From assembly GCF_030272615.1 (NCBI RefSeq), contig NC_081408.1, positions 199,170,841-199,234,840 of the forward strand: a stretch of 64,000 nt of DNA, given 5' to 3'. A program made the translations under genes and the position numbers. This document shows positions 1-11,632 of the stretch, in pieces. This DNA comes from Cryptomeria japonica. Its lineage: Eukaryota; Streptophyta; Pinopsida; Cupressales; Cupressaceae. Under the pieces are notes generated by a model. The model did not search any database. It saw only the letters and a list, made by a program, of their open reading frames with translations, and was not told the DNA's origin. The number at the start of each line of letters is the position of its first letter. Position 1 is the first letter of the stretch.

Positions 1-1792
1 TGATTAAGGTGAAATGAACATAGGCCCTTGCAGATGTATTATCTACATTTATAGTGTCCTAGTGACTAATCCCTAGCTCTGGATTTCTCACTAGTTAGGA
101 CACTAGAACTACAACACGACATGAGGTGTCCTTTCTAGGTGCTAGTGTCCCATCTAGGAGCTAGTGTCCCTAGACGATATACTTTTGTAATTTAGTTGCC
201 CAAAAGCTATTGGAGCCTTCAAAGGACATCATCATGTTTACAAGCATCCTACATTAGGATTTAGTACATCTCCTTTTTGGGGGAAGCGTGTTGTGGTTAG
301 AAGTGATTTGTCATCCTTCTGTTTGATAAAGAATTGATTCTTATTAGTTCAATGATTGATTGAGTAAGTTTGACCTTGTATTTGAGGATCATCTTGGTTC
401 TTATTGAGTGTACCATAGGTTATAATGCCATCATTCTACTCCTATAATGTAGGAAAGTGAGATCTAAGCCTAAAAATACAAACTAGAAACCATTTTCAAA
501 CATTATCATTGGAGAACAACCAATAAAAAGCAATTTCAGTCTCTTAAGAGTGTTGAACACTTGTTGTTGATCATTTTATTTTACATTTGATTAATTGTAT
601 ATGATTAGAAATTGAAAATATAAGAACTAGGTTAAATGATACAAAATTAGCAATGAGATTAGCATAAATAGACAAATGCAAAGTTGAGAATAAACTAAAA
701 TGTATAGAACTAGAAATGAGATGCAGAGAGGAACCTACGTTTGAAATCACAGATCAAAATAGCTGGTCACTATAGCTAGGTGTCATTGTCTATACAGGTG
801 TCCAAGTACAAACAAGGGTCAAAACTATCTCACGATCCTCCAAACTAGCTTTTGGTCCAATTTCAGGTCAAACCACTTGGACGCTAACACTAAGTGCCCT
901 AGTCTAAGTGGACTAGGGTGCCAAGCATCATAGTCCTTGCCTTTTCTAATGTATTTTGTTTTGTTACCTCTATCTCAATCTATACTATGCTCTTATACCT
1001 TCAAACTAAGCTTGAAACCTATTTCTAAGGCCGCAAATGCACAAAAGGAGAGAAATATGGTGTTGGGCTATATAGTGGCTTGTCTAAGTTAAACCCTAGG
1101 TATGTGTTAACCTCCACTATATCAATGAACATTATATTAACAATGAAAAGAGAGCTTACCCTTAGTAGCACAAAGGCTAAATCTGAAGGAAATACTAAAT
1201 TGAAGTGTTGAAATGAAATGATTATACCTTTAATTGATGATGTAATGATCTTTACAAAATTCCTCCAAGTGTTGATGTAATAACATGATAAATCACAACA
1301 AATTCCATCATGAAAACATAATCGAAGACAACTTGTTGTACCTTATGCTCCTTGTACTCAAATTTTCTCTTGAATGAAGAATAATTGTTATAGGAATATT
1401 TTTTCTAGATTGTGGAATATCAAAATAAATTAAAGACGATGTCTTATATAGGGTTCTCAAGGTATTTTTGCATTTTGACTGACTTACATTGATCATGTCC
1501 AAATTTTGAGACCAAATTCAAAAATGTTAAGGCCAACACATTACTCTCCTTAAATTTCAACCAAAAAGTGTTGTTCATTGTAGCTAGGCTACAATGACTT
1601 GACAAAATATGTCTCGATTTGTAAGGAAGTGAGATATTGGGACCCTAATATTGGATCTAAAATTTAAATTTAGATTGACGATATTTAAGTGGCGAATAAA
1701 GTACACCTTGAAATTTAAAATAGGATAGAACCTCAAATAAGCTTGGAATGACATATGAGAAGTCGCATTAAAGAAAGGGGCCCAAAGAGGGG
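1..1792. other. AT-rich repeat DNA, no gene
   Basis: No convincing coding region; the open frames are short and have no recognisable motif. Roughly 1-480 resembles 42480-43050, for example a shared 'gtgatttgtcat.cttttgttt' stretch near 305 and 42800, so it is probably decayed retrotransposon DNA. Around 700-1300 the text has the style of a plant LTR (a 'gggctatatag' segment followed by 'aaaccctagg') and loosely resembles the LTR at 11.6-13.3 kb, but I could not define ends. Confidence 0.5.
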
Positions 1793-2124
1793 TGTGTTGT
1801 TATATGGAGCCTAATCAGACTCAAAGGTTACATTTTCCCTACTTCTATCAGCATGGTTTTCCCCCATATTTTTTGATGGGGGTTTGGGGTCAACGCCCCC
1901 AAGGTTGGGTCAAGGGGCAACGGTCCCTGCATCGGTATTGAGTTGCAAGGGATTGCTAGTTGTAATCGGTTTTAATTTTTTGGATAATAATATTGGACTC
2001 TCTGTTTGGTGGATGTAGCCCAAGATTGGGTGATCCACATTAAATATTGTCTCTTCACTGTTATTATTTTTGTGTTAATATTTATTTGCTTATAATTAAT
2101 ATTTTCTGCGTGCAATTCCTAACA
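1793..2124 (+). mobile_element. Putative LTR (solo or 3' LTR), 332 bp
   Basis: The block starts TGTGTTG directly after a purine-rich tract (aaagagggg, 1784-1792), as a 3' LTR does after its polypurine tract, and ends CCTAACA. The internal wording (a G-rich 'gatgggggtttgggg' run, then T-rich sequence up to the end) is typical of plant Copia LTR ends. No partner LTR, primer site or target duplication was found, so the limits are an inference. Confidence 0.4.
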
Positions 2125-3640
2125 GGGTGTGAAATTGTGAGGGGTTACAATTTACAACACTACATTTAGCCCCCACTTTAGCAGGAGTATAAACTTATGC
2201 TCATACTCACAATAAAGTATAATGAAGAGATATAGCATTTGAGAGAAAGACATGTTAGGGATGAGAAGACACTAAGTTTGAGGGATGATCAAGCTCCCAA
2301 GAATAGGATCCTATCAATCCATGCAAAAACCTTTAAATATACACAAATCAAATAATGTAAGTACTAAAGCAAACAAAAGGTTCCAATTCAACTTTTCAAA
2401 GATACCTCAATGTCAAAAATGATTCAATCACTAATATGAATCTTGACATATTGTTGCAAAGGCACGAGTGGAGTTATAGAAGTAACAAGGATGCAAAACG
2501 ATTGAGGAGAGAAGGCATGAATTCCAACAGCTAACAAGGTGTGTTATGTTGGGTGATTCGTGTTTTGTTTTTGGTTGATAATTGAAACTACCCTTTTCAC
2601 CCTAAGTAAATATTTAAAATATTAAGATAATTAATATATCTATTGTTATTAAGACTTTAAATAATATTTAAAGTAGTTCCAAAAGTAAGTTATTTAATGT
2701 AATGATAAATGAATTAACCCTACTTTATATTAAATAAACATTTAAAACATAGCAACATAATGTTTATGCAACAATATATTATAGGAGAACATGTATAAAC
2801 ATCAATGTGTGTCAATAATAAGATCATAGAAATTTAATAGCATTAATAAGCAGTAATAAATAAACTAATGAAATATCACTATATGCAAATATACATATAA
2901 AATACATATCCGTGTGCAATTTGGAGAGAGGGGTCCTATCTAGCATGTAGAGGATCATTTACAGGTCCTGGCTTTTCACGGCAAGGAAGTAGTCCAAGAG
3001 GACAGTTCCTAAATAGAACTTCGCATGCCTTCACGACACGATATAAAATGCAACCCTAGCTAGGACACTCCTGGGTGTACGTTGTACCCTGAGTTGGAAA
3101 AACATTGTATGCACCTTTTCCAATGCCCCATGCCTAGCCACATACCTTAACTATCCACTCCCTTGCACTCTCCTTAATTATTCCTTCTCCTCTATTTTTC
3201 TCCCTCCTCCATTCTCTATTAATTGACAGGTTTTAATAATACCCCAAGGGTGGTTACAAAAGTCACACCCTTTCATTATAATAATATTTCTTAATTACTT
3301 TGATTTATATATTCCTTTATTACAAATTATTTCACGGGAAAAAAGATCCATAACAATAATAATATATATTTTTATTAATTTTCAAAGCAAAAATATAGTC
3401 ACCATAGTATCATCTATCCACCATCAAAAAAATAATGGAATCATAGTATAACAATATAAAGTATATAAACAACTAATTCGAATCCACACAAAAAATATAA
3501 TTTGAACAAAATTTATAGAAATATTTCTATCATTTCTTTCTCATTTCCTTAAGCAACTATTCACCCACTAGTCCTTCAACTCAAACCCTTTTTCTAGCTC
3601 ATTCACCATCTCCACATTCCGTTTTTCTTTTTCTTTTTCT
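2125..3640. other. AT-rich DNA without recognisable features
   Basis: No ORF of note, no splice-supported gene model and no complete repeat were seen. The text is AT-rich with many short A/T runs, except for a slightly more GC-rich patch at about 2930-3130. Confidence 0.5.
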
Positions 3641-5437
3641 CATGGCCCCCTTAAGATGTCAACATAATTCCATGTTGATATCTTAAGGAAGATAGAGATC
3701 CACATCAAGGATAAACACCTTAACTACCAAGGAGATATCATTAACAAATATGCACGTGTTTCAAGCAGGAAGAGGATTCAACTCTTTAAGAAAGGAAGAG
3801 ATAGTTGTAAAAGAGATATCTTGCAACAAGTATAAAGAGATCCTTGTGAAGGATGAATGGATATCAACAAGGGAGGAAGATATCTTCACCTAAAGATATC
3901 TACCTTTAAAAAGATGAAATATTTAATAAAGATGACATCTTTAACTAAAGGGGAAGGATATTAAGGATACACACCATCCCTATTGCTTAAAGAAGGAAAT
4001 TTTTATGAATGATTGCAACTATTTTTCTTACATTTTGTTGTTAGTGCATTTGATCACCTATCAAAGTTAGATGTTCTTTTTTAGCTTTCAAGATTATATA
4101 TTTTCGATAGTTCCTCCTTTTTTGTGATTCTTATGACATTAGAAAGGTTTCTTAGAGATCTTCATAACTACTCATGCACTTTTTTTTATATATTTTTCCA
4201 TAGGTACCATTTATTTAGTTTTTCATTTTTTCACATCTAGATGATTACTTGGACATTTGACACTTGGAAAAGTTTTATTTGTATGAGATGAAGTTTCTTT
4301 TGAGTATATTTACATGCATTTCTAGTACATTATCCTTTCGAGGCACTGTAGCCATTTTTTAAATGCATTTCTTGTTTGAAGACAAAATGAGATAAATTGC
4401 CCTAGTGTATGATTTTTTAGAATTTCAAAAATCATTTTGTTTCATATTTTGTACTCACATTACATTATAAAGTCTCACTAGGAGTTTCTTAAATGTGTGT
4501 CTTCTTGTTTAGAATCACAACCTTTTCTACCTTCATATGCTTGTCTTGTTGTTTATAGCCATAACTTTTCTACCTTTGTGCTTTCTTGGTTTATACACCC
4601 TTTTGTCATAGTCACGTACTTTCTCGAATATATTCAAATATAATTTATTCTGCTTCATGCACTATATTTTGATACATAGTTTTAGTAGACATATCATGCC
4701 TCTCCCTTATAAACATTATGGGGGTTCCATACTACTGGTGCTAATATTTCTTTAGTTTCACTTTGAATTGAGCTACCTATCCAGTATTTGTTACCATGTG
4801 CTAGGTGGATGCACCAACTAGTTACCAATGTATTTTAGTCAGATCCAAAGGACTTAATATATGGACACTCTTGCTTTCCTATTTTGTGGAGGTGATCTTC
4901 CATCTTTAGTTGATGAATTTTTAGACTATTGACATCTATATTATTGAATCACAATTTTTTTGCATGCTTGATTAGGATCGTTGAGGTCACTTGCGTAGAT
5001 TGATGTGTCATATGAATCTTTGACTACTATATTTGTTGCCTTTGTTTGCCATTCGATCATTGTTTGAGTAGTGTTGTTGGGGGCACTTGTGCAAATTTTT
5101 ATTTTCTTGATCCAAATCTTCATTTTTAACACTATAGCAGTCATATTTTGATATTTTTTGTAGCTTCTTCATGCTTAAGTGGTGTTCTTCATGTTCCTAC
5201 TCTTTTTGGTAATTTGTTTTAGGGGTTTCTTAGTCATTTACTTATATTTTCTCCCTTTTGAAGAAGATATTTTTCACGAGGATTTCTCCTTTTCTTTGTT
5301 TATGATCTATATCTTTTTTCATTTATACACGAGTACCTCATCAAACCTTAGTTGTAGGGACACATCTTTTTCATTTTATGCATTCATCACGTATAGGTTT
5401 TAACTACTCCCTAAGTTGTATTTGGGGTGGGGGGTGT
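3641..5437 (+). mobile_element. Probable internal region of a non-autonomous LTR element
   Basis: No coding potential. The last part (about 5200-5437) resembles the internal 3' end of the small LTR element at 45859-55749. Both have a 'tttatacaygrgtacct' segment, then 'ctactccctaagttg' and a G-rich tract directly before an LTR start. The start of this element was not found. A near-perfect 13-bp hairpin lies at about 3652-3683. Confidence 0.35.
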
Positions 5438-5713
5438 TAAAGTAGAAGGGTATTTACCTTATAGGTCCCTTTTCACTCTAGTACTTAAGCTTACTTCAAT
5501 CATGTGATTTTTTAATGTCTCAAGTCATAGGATGAGGACACATACCATGATCTCTTTTCATCCTCACCTAAGACTTCTCTAGTTTTTTTCCCTTTCACAA
5601 GGATTCATGTTTTAGATCAATAGCTTATGGCCTCCACGATATTTCTATTTTTCTCCTTCTATGATATGTGCTTGGTCTTTAAGAGTTGTACTGTTGAGGA
5701 ATCAACTCCAACA
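5438..5713 (+). mobile_element. Putative 3' LTR of a small non-autonomous element
   Basis: The block begins TGTTAAAG right after the G-rich tract 'tttggggtggggg' and ends CAACTCCAACA. The last 20 or so bases (GTTGAGGAATCAACTC) are close to the end of the LTR-like block at 63.4-63.67 kb and recall the LTR end at 46.2 kb (GTTGAGGAGTTACC). No target duplication could be confirmed because the 5' end of the element is missing. Confidence 0.4.
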
Positions 5714-6020
5714 CTCAAGACACTCAAAATAAATTAAATTTAAAAATATTTTCAATTTGTATTACAATATATATTATTCACCAACACTTCTAAATGTGCA
5801 TAATAACATTAGGAATTATCATAATTCACATTGATATACCATCACCATGGTAGTTTATTTATTTTAGATCAATATGCTTTATTTGTATATTAAAAATAAC
5901 AAATAAATATGAATTGACAACTTGAATAGGAGTATATTGTTCATTGGGTATGGTTTGTATTAGTGTAAAAATACATCTCTCATAAGTAAAATTCTTTTTA
6001 GCACCTCATGGAAGTCCCCC

Positions 6021-6645
6021 TTAGTTTAGCAAGCTAGAAGTATCACTTGGGAAAAGATCCAACCTTGTGGGACCTACAAATTCATGCACCGATAAGAGCA
6101 GTAATACCACCATCTCTTTGTAAATCTTGTGAAGGATTAGAAGTAGTTGAACAAGAAGATGAGTTTGCAATGAGACTTGTAAATTGGTATCAACATAAAA
6201 AGTATACATCTTAATGTTATAGATGAACTTAAGTTACCTATGCAAAGTAAAAGAGACAATTTGCATACAATGAAGCCAAGGTCATCCTAATAGAAGATTA
6301 TAATTAAGATCATTAGGCATAACATGGATAGGTGTAGGTAAAATAACAGGTCCCATCTTGATAGGCAAGGTTATAATACCTATAGAAGATCTAGGAACAT
6401 TATCAAAGCCACAAATAGTAAGAGAATCTGGTTTAATAAGAGATGTATCCACCTTGATTTTATGCAATAGACTAATGCTACAAACGTTAAGGCCGAAGCC
6501 ATTGTCAATAAGGGTTCTTCTTATAACAATACCATTGATAAGGATAACAATCATAAGAGGACCATATTGGTGTTGAATCTCATGGGAGGGCAACTCATCT
6601 TGGGTGAACACAATTTGAGCTAGGAGTATTTATAGGATTAATCAA
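6021..6645 (-). pseudogene. Gypsy (Tat/Athila-like) aspartic protease remnant
   Basis: Minus-strand frame 6282-6611 contains TLIDNGFGLNVCSISLLHK, then a LTICGFDN/GIITLPIKMGPVILPTPIHV segment (given here in pieces) and ends YNLLLG. This is the order of the retroviral-type protease of plant Tat/Athila Gypsy elements, which usually read D-G/S-G-S-A-L-N-V-C ... F-D ... G-x-I-x-L-P-I-x-I-G-P ... LLGRPWIH. Here the catalytic D-S/G-G-S is D-N-G-F, and the reading frame breaks after LLG, continuing as PWLH in the next bases. The upstream gag would lie at 9.8-11.3 kb on the same strand, separated by the solo LTR at 6651-9815. Downstream RT is absent, so the element is deleted and dead. Confidence 0.65.
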
Positions 6646-6650
6646 AGAAG
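6646..6650. repeat. Target-site duplication of the solo LTR (left copy)
   Basis: AGAAG, identical to 9816-9820 on the other side of the solo LTR. Confidence 0.8.
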
Positions 6651-9600
6651 TGTACTGCCCCGCTAGGAACCCCGAAGGAAAACCCACAACAAGCGTGAAA
6701 CAATTTTTTTTTAAAGTATAAACATAATAAGTGCATAACACACAACATGAACGATAACACAAAACACAAGTGAACCTAAAGAGAGAGTGTCATCTCATAG
6801 CTTAATATGGATACCATGGTACAACCTCCATAGGTCTCGACTCACTGTTCTGGTAACCTCTCTCGAACCTCTGGTTCCAACTAAGTCTCATGCAGACCCT
6901 ACCAGCCTTTTGTGAAGACAAGGTGGTCGGTTTGCCATTCTAGGCCTTCTCACTACATTATGAGCCTCAATACAAGCACTCACCTATGTGCGAAGTACAA
7001 TATCTTTATTAATGTTTGAGAACTACCCACCTAATTAATTAATTAGATCACTTAGTATCTTACTTTTGAAGGGTCATCTTGCGTACCACTTTGGGCGCAA
7101 CCCCCATTCAAAAGCCACTCTCTCAAAGGACACTAAACAAACATGGTCACTCCACGAGGACCCTACAGTGAAACAAACAACCATAACACCACTATCCAGA
7201 AACAAGTGGTCAAAACAAGGACATACTGACTCTTGGTTAACCATAAGGCAAAGACACTACATGGTTAAGACAACAAAGTCATCATATATCACTTGCTCAA
7301 AGGTACCAAATACACCACCACAGGATGACTGAACCACAAACCATAAATAACACAATATAACTCATGCAAAGAAAGCTAATTTCACTAAGTCCACACTCAA
7401 AAAATCTTTGAGAAAATTAACATCACAAGCACTTGCAACATCATTGATTGAAAATTAAATAAAACACTCTTTTACCATTCACATCTATTCAATTTCCAAA
7501 TCAATATTCCATCAAGAATAAAATTCACGTCAAATACTCAACCGAATAAAAACATGAATTCCTAAAACATGCATTTAATTCATTTTTCAGAATATATCCA
7601 AATTAACCAATTTGAATTCCCAATTTATGCCTTGATTTCCATAGATAAATTTATTAAACCACATAATAAAAATCACATGAAAAATCACCATTTTCATTTA
7701 ACACTAAAACCACTTTAAAATATATTTCATTTTATAAAATTTAAGTTCATAGCATAAACTGGTTTGTACCGGTAAGGGTACAAGGTCAAGCGGTGGCCAA
7801 GGCCAACCCAAAGTAGTGCCGCTGTCAAGGCAACAGACACTACATACCGGTAGTACCGCTACTGCTGGTAACGGGCCTACCGATTAGTAGCATTGTTGTC
7901 GACCGGTAGCAGGCGCTACCGACCGGTAGCACTGCTACCAACCGGTCACAGTCCTACCGATCGATAGTGTTGCTACCGCCGATAGCAGCCGCTACCAACT
8001 GATAGCAGTCCTACCGATTGATAGTACTGCTACCGAATGGTAACAGTCCTATCGACTGACAGTACTGCTACTTGCGGGCAGCAGACACTATCGACCCGTG
8101 TGGTGGGACTAGCCCGCCGTAGGGTAAGGTAAAGTCCAAAATGATAAAAATTCTTACTTCTTAAGCATTTAAAAATCACAAGATACTTAATGTTTAAACA
8201 TAAAAATGATTCATTTACAAATTGTTTCACGACACACACATAGTGCCAAGATCCAATTCAAGTGGATATTTGCCAATACAGTAAATGGTGAAATACAATC
8301 ACACAAGAACCCCAAATCTTGGGCAACAAGATAATAAGAAGCACACAACAACCTAAATCCAGTTCATTCTATTCCAAATAGAAGAGAAATCTAAGAAGTT
8401 GATTTGCAAGAACACAACATACAACAAATAGAGAAATGAACCATTTCTTTCCTAAATGCAAACATATGATATAAATTTCACAAAACCAACAATAATAGAC
8501 ACTCTTTCTTCTATTCCAATCATTCCACAAGAATCTACAAGAAGATTTGCATAATTTCTATACACAGGAAGCAAACTGAAAAATTCAAATTTAAATTTAA
8601 ACCAAGAAGATATTATCCAACCTTGAAGCAAACTAGCAAGCAAAATGATAGAAGAATCCCAATCCTTGCAACCCAAATCGAATTCCAGCTCCTCCTTCCA
8701 GAACGATTTAACAAATTTCTCTCCAGAAATTCTCGCCCTCCTATTCCCGTGAATTTCCAGGCATATATGGAAAAATATATTTCAACCTAAACTTTCTAGG
8801 TTGAAAGTTTGTCCATCCAATAAGATTTAAATATTTTTAAAGTAAAAACAATCAGATTTACCTTTTATCCAAAAAAACAATTCTTTTCCAACAATAAAAT
8901 GCAAAAGTTAAAAAGAAAGGTAAAAGGAAAAGCTTTTATTTTATTTCCTATTTTCCAAAATACTTTCTTTCAACATAACCATTTATCATTTAAATGGCTA
9001 GGCAATTATTTATTTCCTTCCACAATATATATTAATGCAACTTTTACATAATGAAATAAGTCATTTAACCATTTAATCTAGCAAATCATTAATTCAATTA
9101 AATCAATAATCTTAGAGCATAATAATTAACTAATTATGCCAACATAAGATAGCATCATCCATTCAATTAAATAACCATACAGATGAACGGAAGCACACAA
9201 AATGAAGAATGATCAATGACGACTCACAAATGATCAAACCAAAGCACTATGACTTGCATATCGGCCAGCCGGGAAAGACAACCGACTGACAACACTCACA
9301 CGAGTGTAACTGCGGGTCAAGTTAGGGTCCAACAACTATCTCCTCCACTCCCATTGGACATATAAGGCACACTCAGACCTGTGAAACCAGGTGGAGTCGA
9401 TACCCCGTACCTATCTGGTACTTGTACCTGCAATGTCCTGCACCAAAGAACCACACATACATATAGACAAATATATATATAAAGACACAACACACACACC
9501 GATGAAGGAGAATCGTAACATTCCCTGTCTCACTGGAATGAGTGAAGGAAAATCATCTCCACACATCCCATACATATGCAAACACACAACACATAAATAA

Positions 9601-9815
9601 CACATTGCACATATAAGGTAAGAGTGTCAATCCATGATAATGATCCATAAAATAACATTAATCATACACACCGAGATACTGCATAAAATCATACACCACA
9701 AATCCAGATAAAGCATGAAATAACATCGCATAACATCTAAATCAATATACAATAATGTTCCACTGAAGTCAATCAAAAACATACAAAAAGAGTCTGATCA
9801 AGGAGGGGTACTACA
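6651..9815. mobile_element. Solo LTR, 3,165 bp, with AGAAG target duplication
   Basis: The block starts TGTACTGCCCC and ends GGGGTACTACA; the two ends are imperfect inverted repeats, as in LTRs. The 5 bases before it (6646-6650) and after it (9816-9820) are both AGAAG. There is no internal coding region and no second LTR, so this is best read as a solo LTR left by LTR-LTR recombination. It splits the minus-strand Tat/Athila-like remnant between its gag-like and protease parts. It contains a GC-rich 19-bp minisatellite at 7835-8095 and short AC/TA-rich microsatellite-like text near 9460-9500. Orientation cannot be told from the sequence. Confidence 0.8.
7835..8095. repeat. Degenerate 19-bp minisatellite inside the solo LTR
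   Basis: From about 7900 the text falls into consecutive 19-bp units of the type CCGACCGGTAGCACTGCTA, about ten in a row, with variants such as CCAACTGATAGCAGTCCTA and CCGATTGATAGTACTGCTA. Each unit contains a dyad, so one strand alternates GGTAGC and GCTACC. The block is much more GC-rich than its surroundings. Confidence 0.8.
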
Positions 9816-9820
9816 AGAAG

Positions 9821-11260
9821 TCATATTGTTAGGTGTCACTACAAGTGAGACATCTAAGTTCTTTAAAGCATCTTGTAGAACTCCATGATAAGTGGATGAA
9901 GTTTGAATCAAATCCCAAAGAGATATCTTGGTAGGAGTAGCTTTAAGTTGTTCAATAAGGTCAAACTCTTTACTAAGAGTTTGTGATATACAAGGTGCTT
10001 GTGGAAGAATAGGTTGGGAAAGAGAAAGTGAAGAAGGAATAATCAGAGGACGGTTAGGTTGCTTATTGCTTTACGTATTATATGTGTGAGCAACCGAATT
10101 ATAACTCTCTTAGGTGATTTGTTTAGCACACTCATAAGGACTCTTAGTGGGATATCCTCCTTGCACAGTAATAATGGGTTTGTTAGGAGTGTAAAAGGGA
10201 TAATTATTATAACCACCTTGAACCAGAAAGAGAGGCTTGTTTAGATTTGGAGAAGGAATAGCACCTTGAATTGTGAAGAGGGTTTTATTAGGTGTTTCAT
10301 AACCATTCACATGCACCATATTGATTGAAGAAGGTTTGGGAACATGTAAAGAGGATCTAGTAGAGATAAAATCATGAGGGGGTTCATAAATAGACTTATC
10401 ATATTTAAACATTTCTTCATGAATAGGTTTTTATTTGGATTAGATGAAAGGGAGATCCTCATGGAAGGGAGTATTAAGGATATCAATCCCTTGTGACCTA
10501 AGATCATTCTCTTGTTCCAAGGCATCCTTATGAATTTTAGAAGAAGGATGAAAATCGTTCATATGGTAATTGAAAGAAGTGTTAATAGTCTCTTCTTGCA
10601 CCAAAATGTTATCATGGTTAGGATAAATTTTGGGAGAGGGAATACCATTATCTATTAATGCTTCATCAAAAGAAGGTGTAATGTAACTACGAAAGGTAGC
10701 TATAATTTCCTCCTCTTCAAAAGGATCCACATAAGGGAGCTAGACTCTAGGAGAATGATTACTTTTCAAAGGTTCATCCTTGAGAGGGAGATCTTTGAAA
10801 GAAATATTAACAATCTCTCCTTGAACTAGGGTATCCTCATGGGTAGAGCCAAGTTTGGGAGAGGGAGATGCTTCATCTTTAGAGGAAAAATGATTGAAAT
10901 CAATAGAAGGTGAGGTGTTATTAAGGGAATTGTCAATCATATCACCCTCTTTATCATAATTTCATCCTCTTTGACCAAGGTAATCTCATCGGGGAGAAAC
11001 AAATTAAGAGAATAATCAACATCATCATCCAATGGTTCATCCCAAATAATGAGATCATTAGGAGGAGTGATAAAAATATCTTATTGCATAATGATGTCCT
11101 TATGGGTAGGGTCAATTTTGGGGGAGGGAATAGCACTATTTATTAATGCTTCATCTTTAAGAGGGAGAGCATTAATAAATGTGTTATTGAAATCATCCTC
11201 TTGCCTCAAAATATCCTCAAGGCTCATTGGGAAGGGAGTGGAGTGTTGGAACAAGGTCTA
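9821..11260 (-). pseudogene. Gag-like region with repeated acidic motif, Tat/Athila-like element
   Basis: Three consecutive minus-strand open segments (10954-11260 with breaks, 10740-10940, 10440-10730) carry the same motif, roughly P-S-P-K-x-x-P-x-H-x-D-x-L-V-Q-x-E-x-x-N-x-S-F: IPSPKIDPTHKDIIMQ near 11.1 kb, SPSPKLGSTHEDTLVQ near 10.84 kb and IPSPKIYPNHDNILVQ near 10.62 kb. A fourth, looser copy (EDILRQEDDFNNTFINALP) lies near 11.2 kb. The next segment (10110-10412) repeats 'VQGG/VQGA' units. The protein is low-complexity, acidic and Asn/Pro-rich. It lies just downstream of a primer site and LTR on the minus strand, which is where gag should be, but no capsid domain or zinc knuckle was recognised, so a gag identity is inferred from position. 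Several stops break it. Confidence 0.5.
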
Positions 11261-11612
11261 AGAAACTATCATGATGCAAGGACAAGTTGACTGAAGGCCA
11301 ACGTAGGTAAAGTGGGGTTTGGGGCAGCACCCAAATTTTTTTTCGGCATGGAAATATTTGAAAATGTCATTTTTTTTAACAAAATGTAGTGAGAGAAACA
11401 ATGCAAGAAAACAAAGTAAATTAAATGTCTAAGCAATGAAGCAATTATGCGATAAACTAAATGCAAGCATAAAAGTGCATGAACTATATGTTTAAGAAAT
11501 GAACACACAATGCATACAACAATATTTTGGGTTTTTTAAAAAATATTTTTGATAGAAATGAAACATGCAATAACAATATCTAATCAAAAAATGTAGATCT
11601 AAGAAGGTTTGA

Positions 11613-11630
11613 TTCACGTCGGGTTCACCA
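11613..11630 (-). promoter_or_regulatory. tRNA primer-binding site
   Basis: On the minus strand the LTR end ATATCACA is followed after two bases by TGGTGAACCCGACGTGAA. A site starting TGG two bases after a CA-ended LTR is the normal place for the primer complementary to a tRNA 3' end (…ACCA). I did not identify the tRNA with certainty; it is not the initiator tRNA-Met site used by the other elements here. Confidence 0.6.
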
Positions 11631-11632
11631 AA

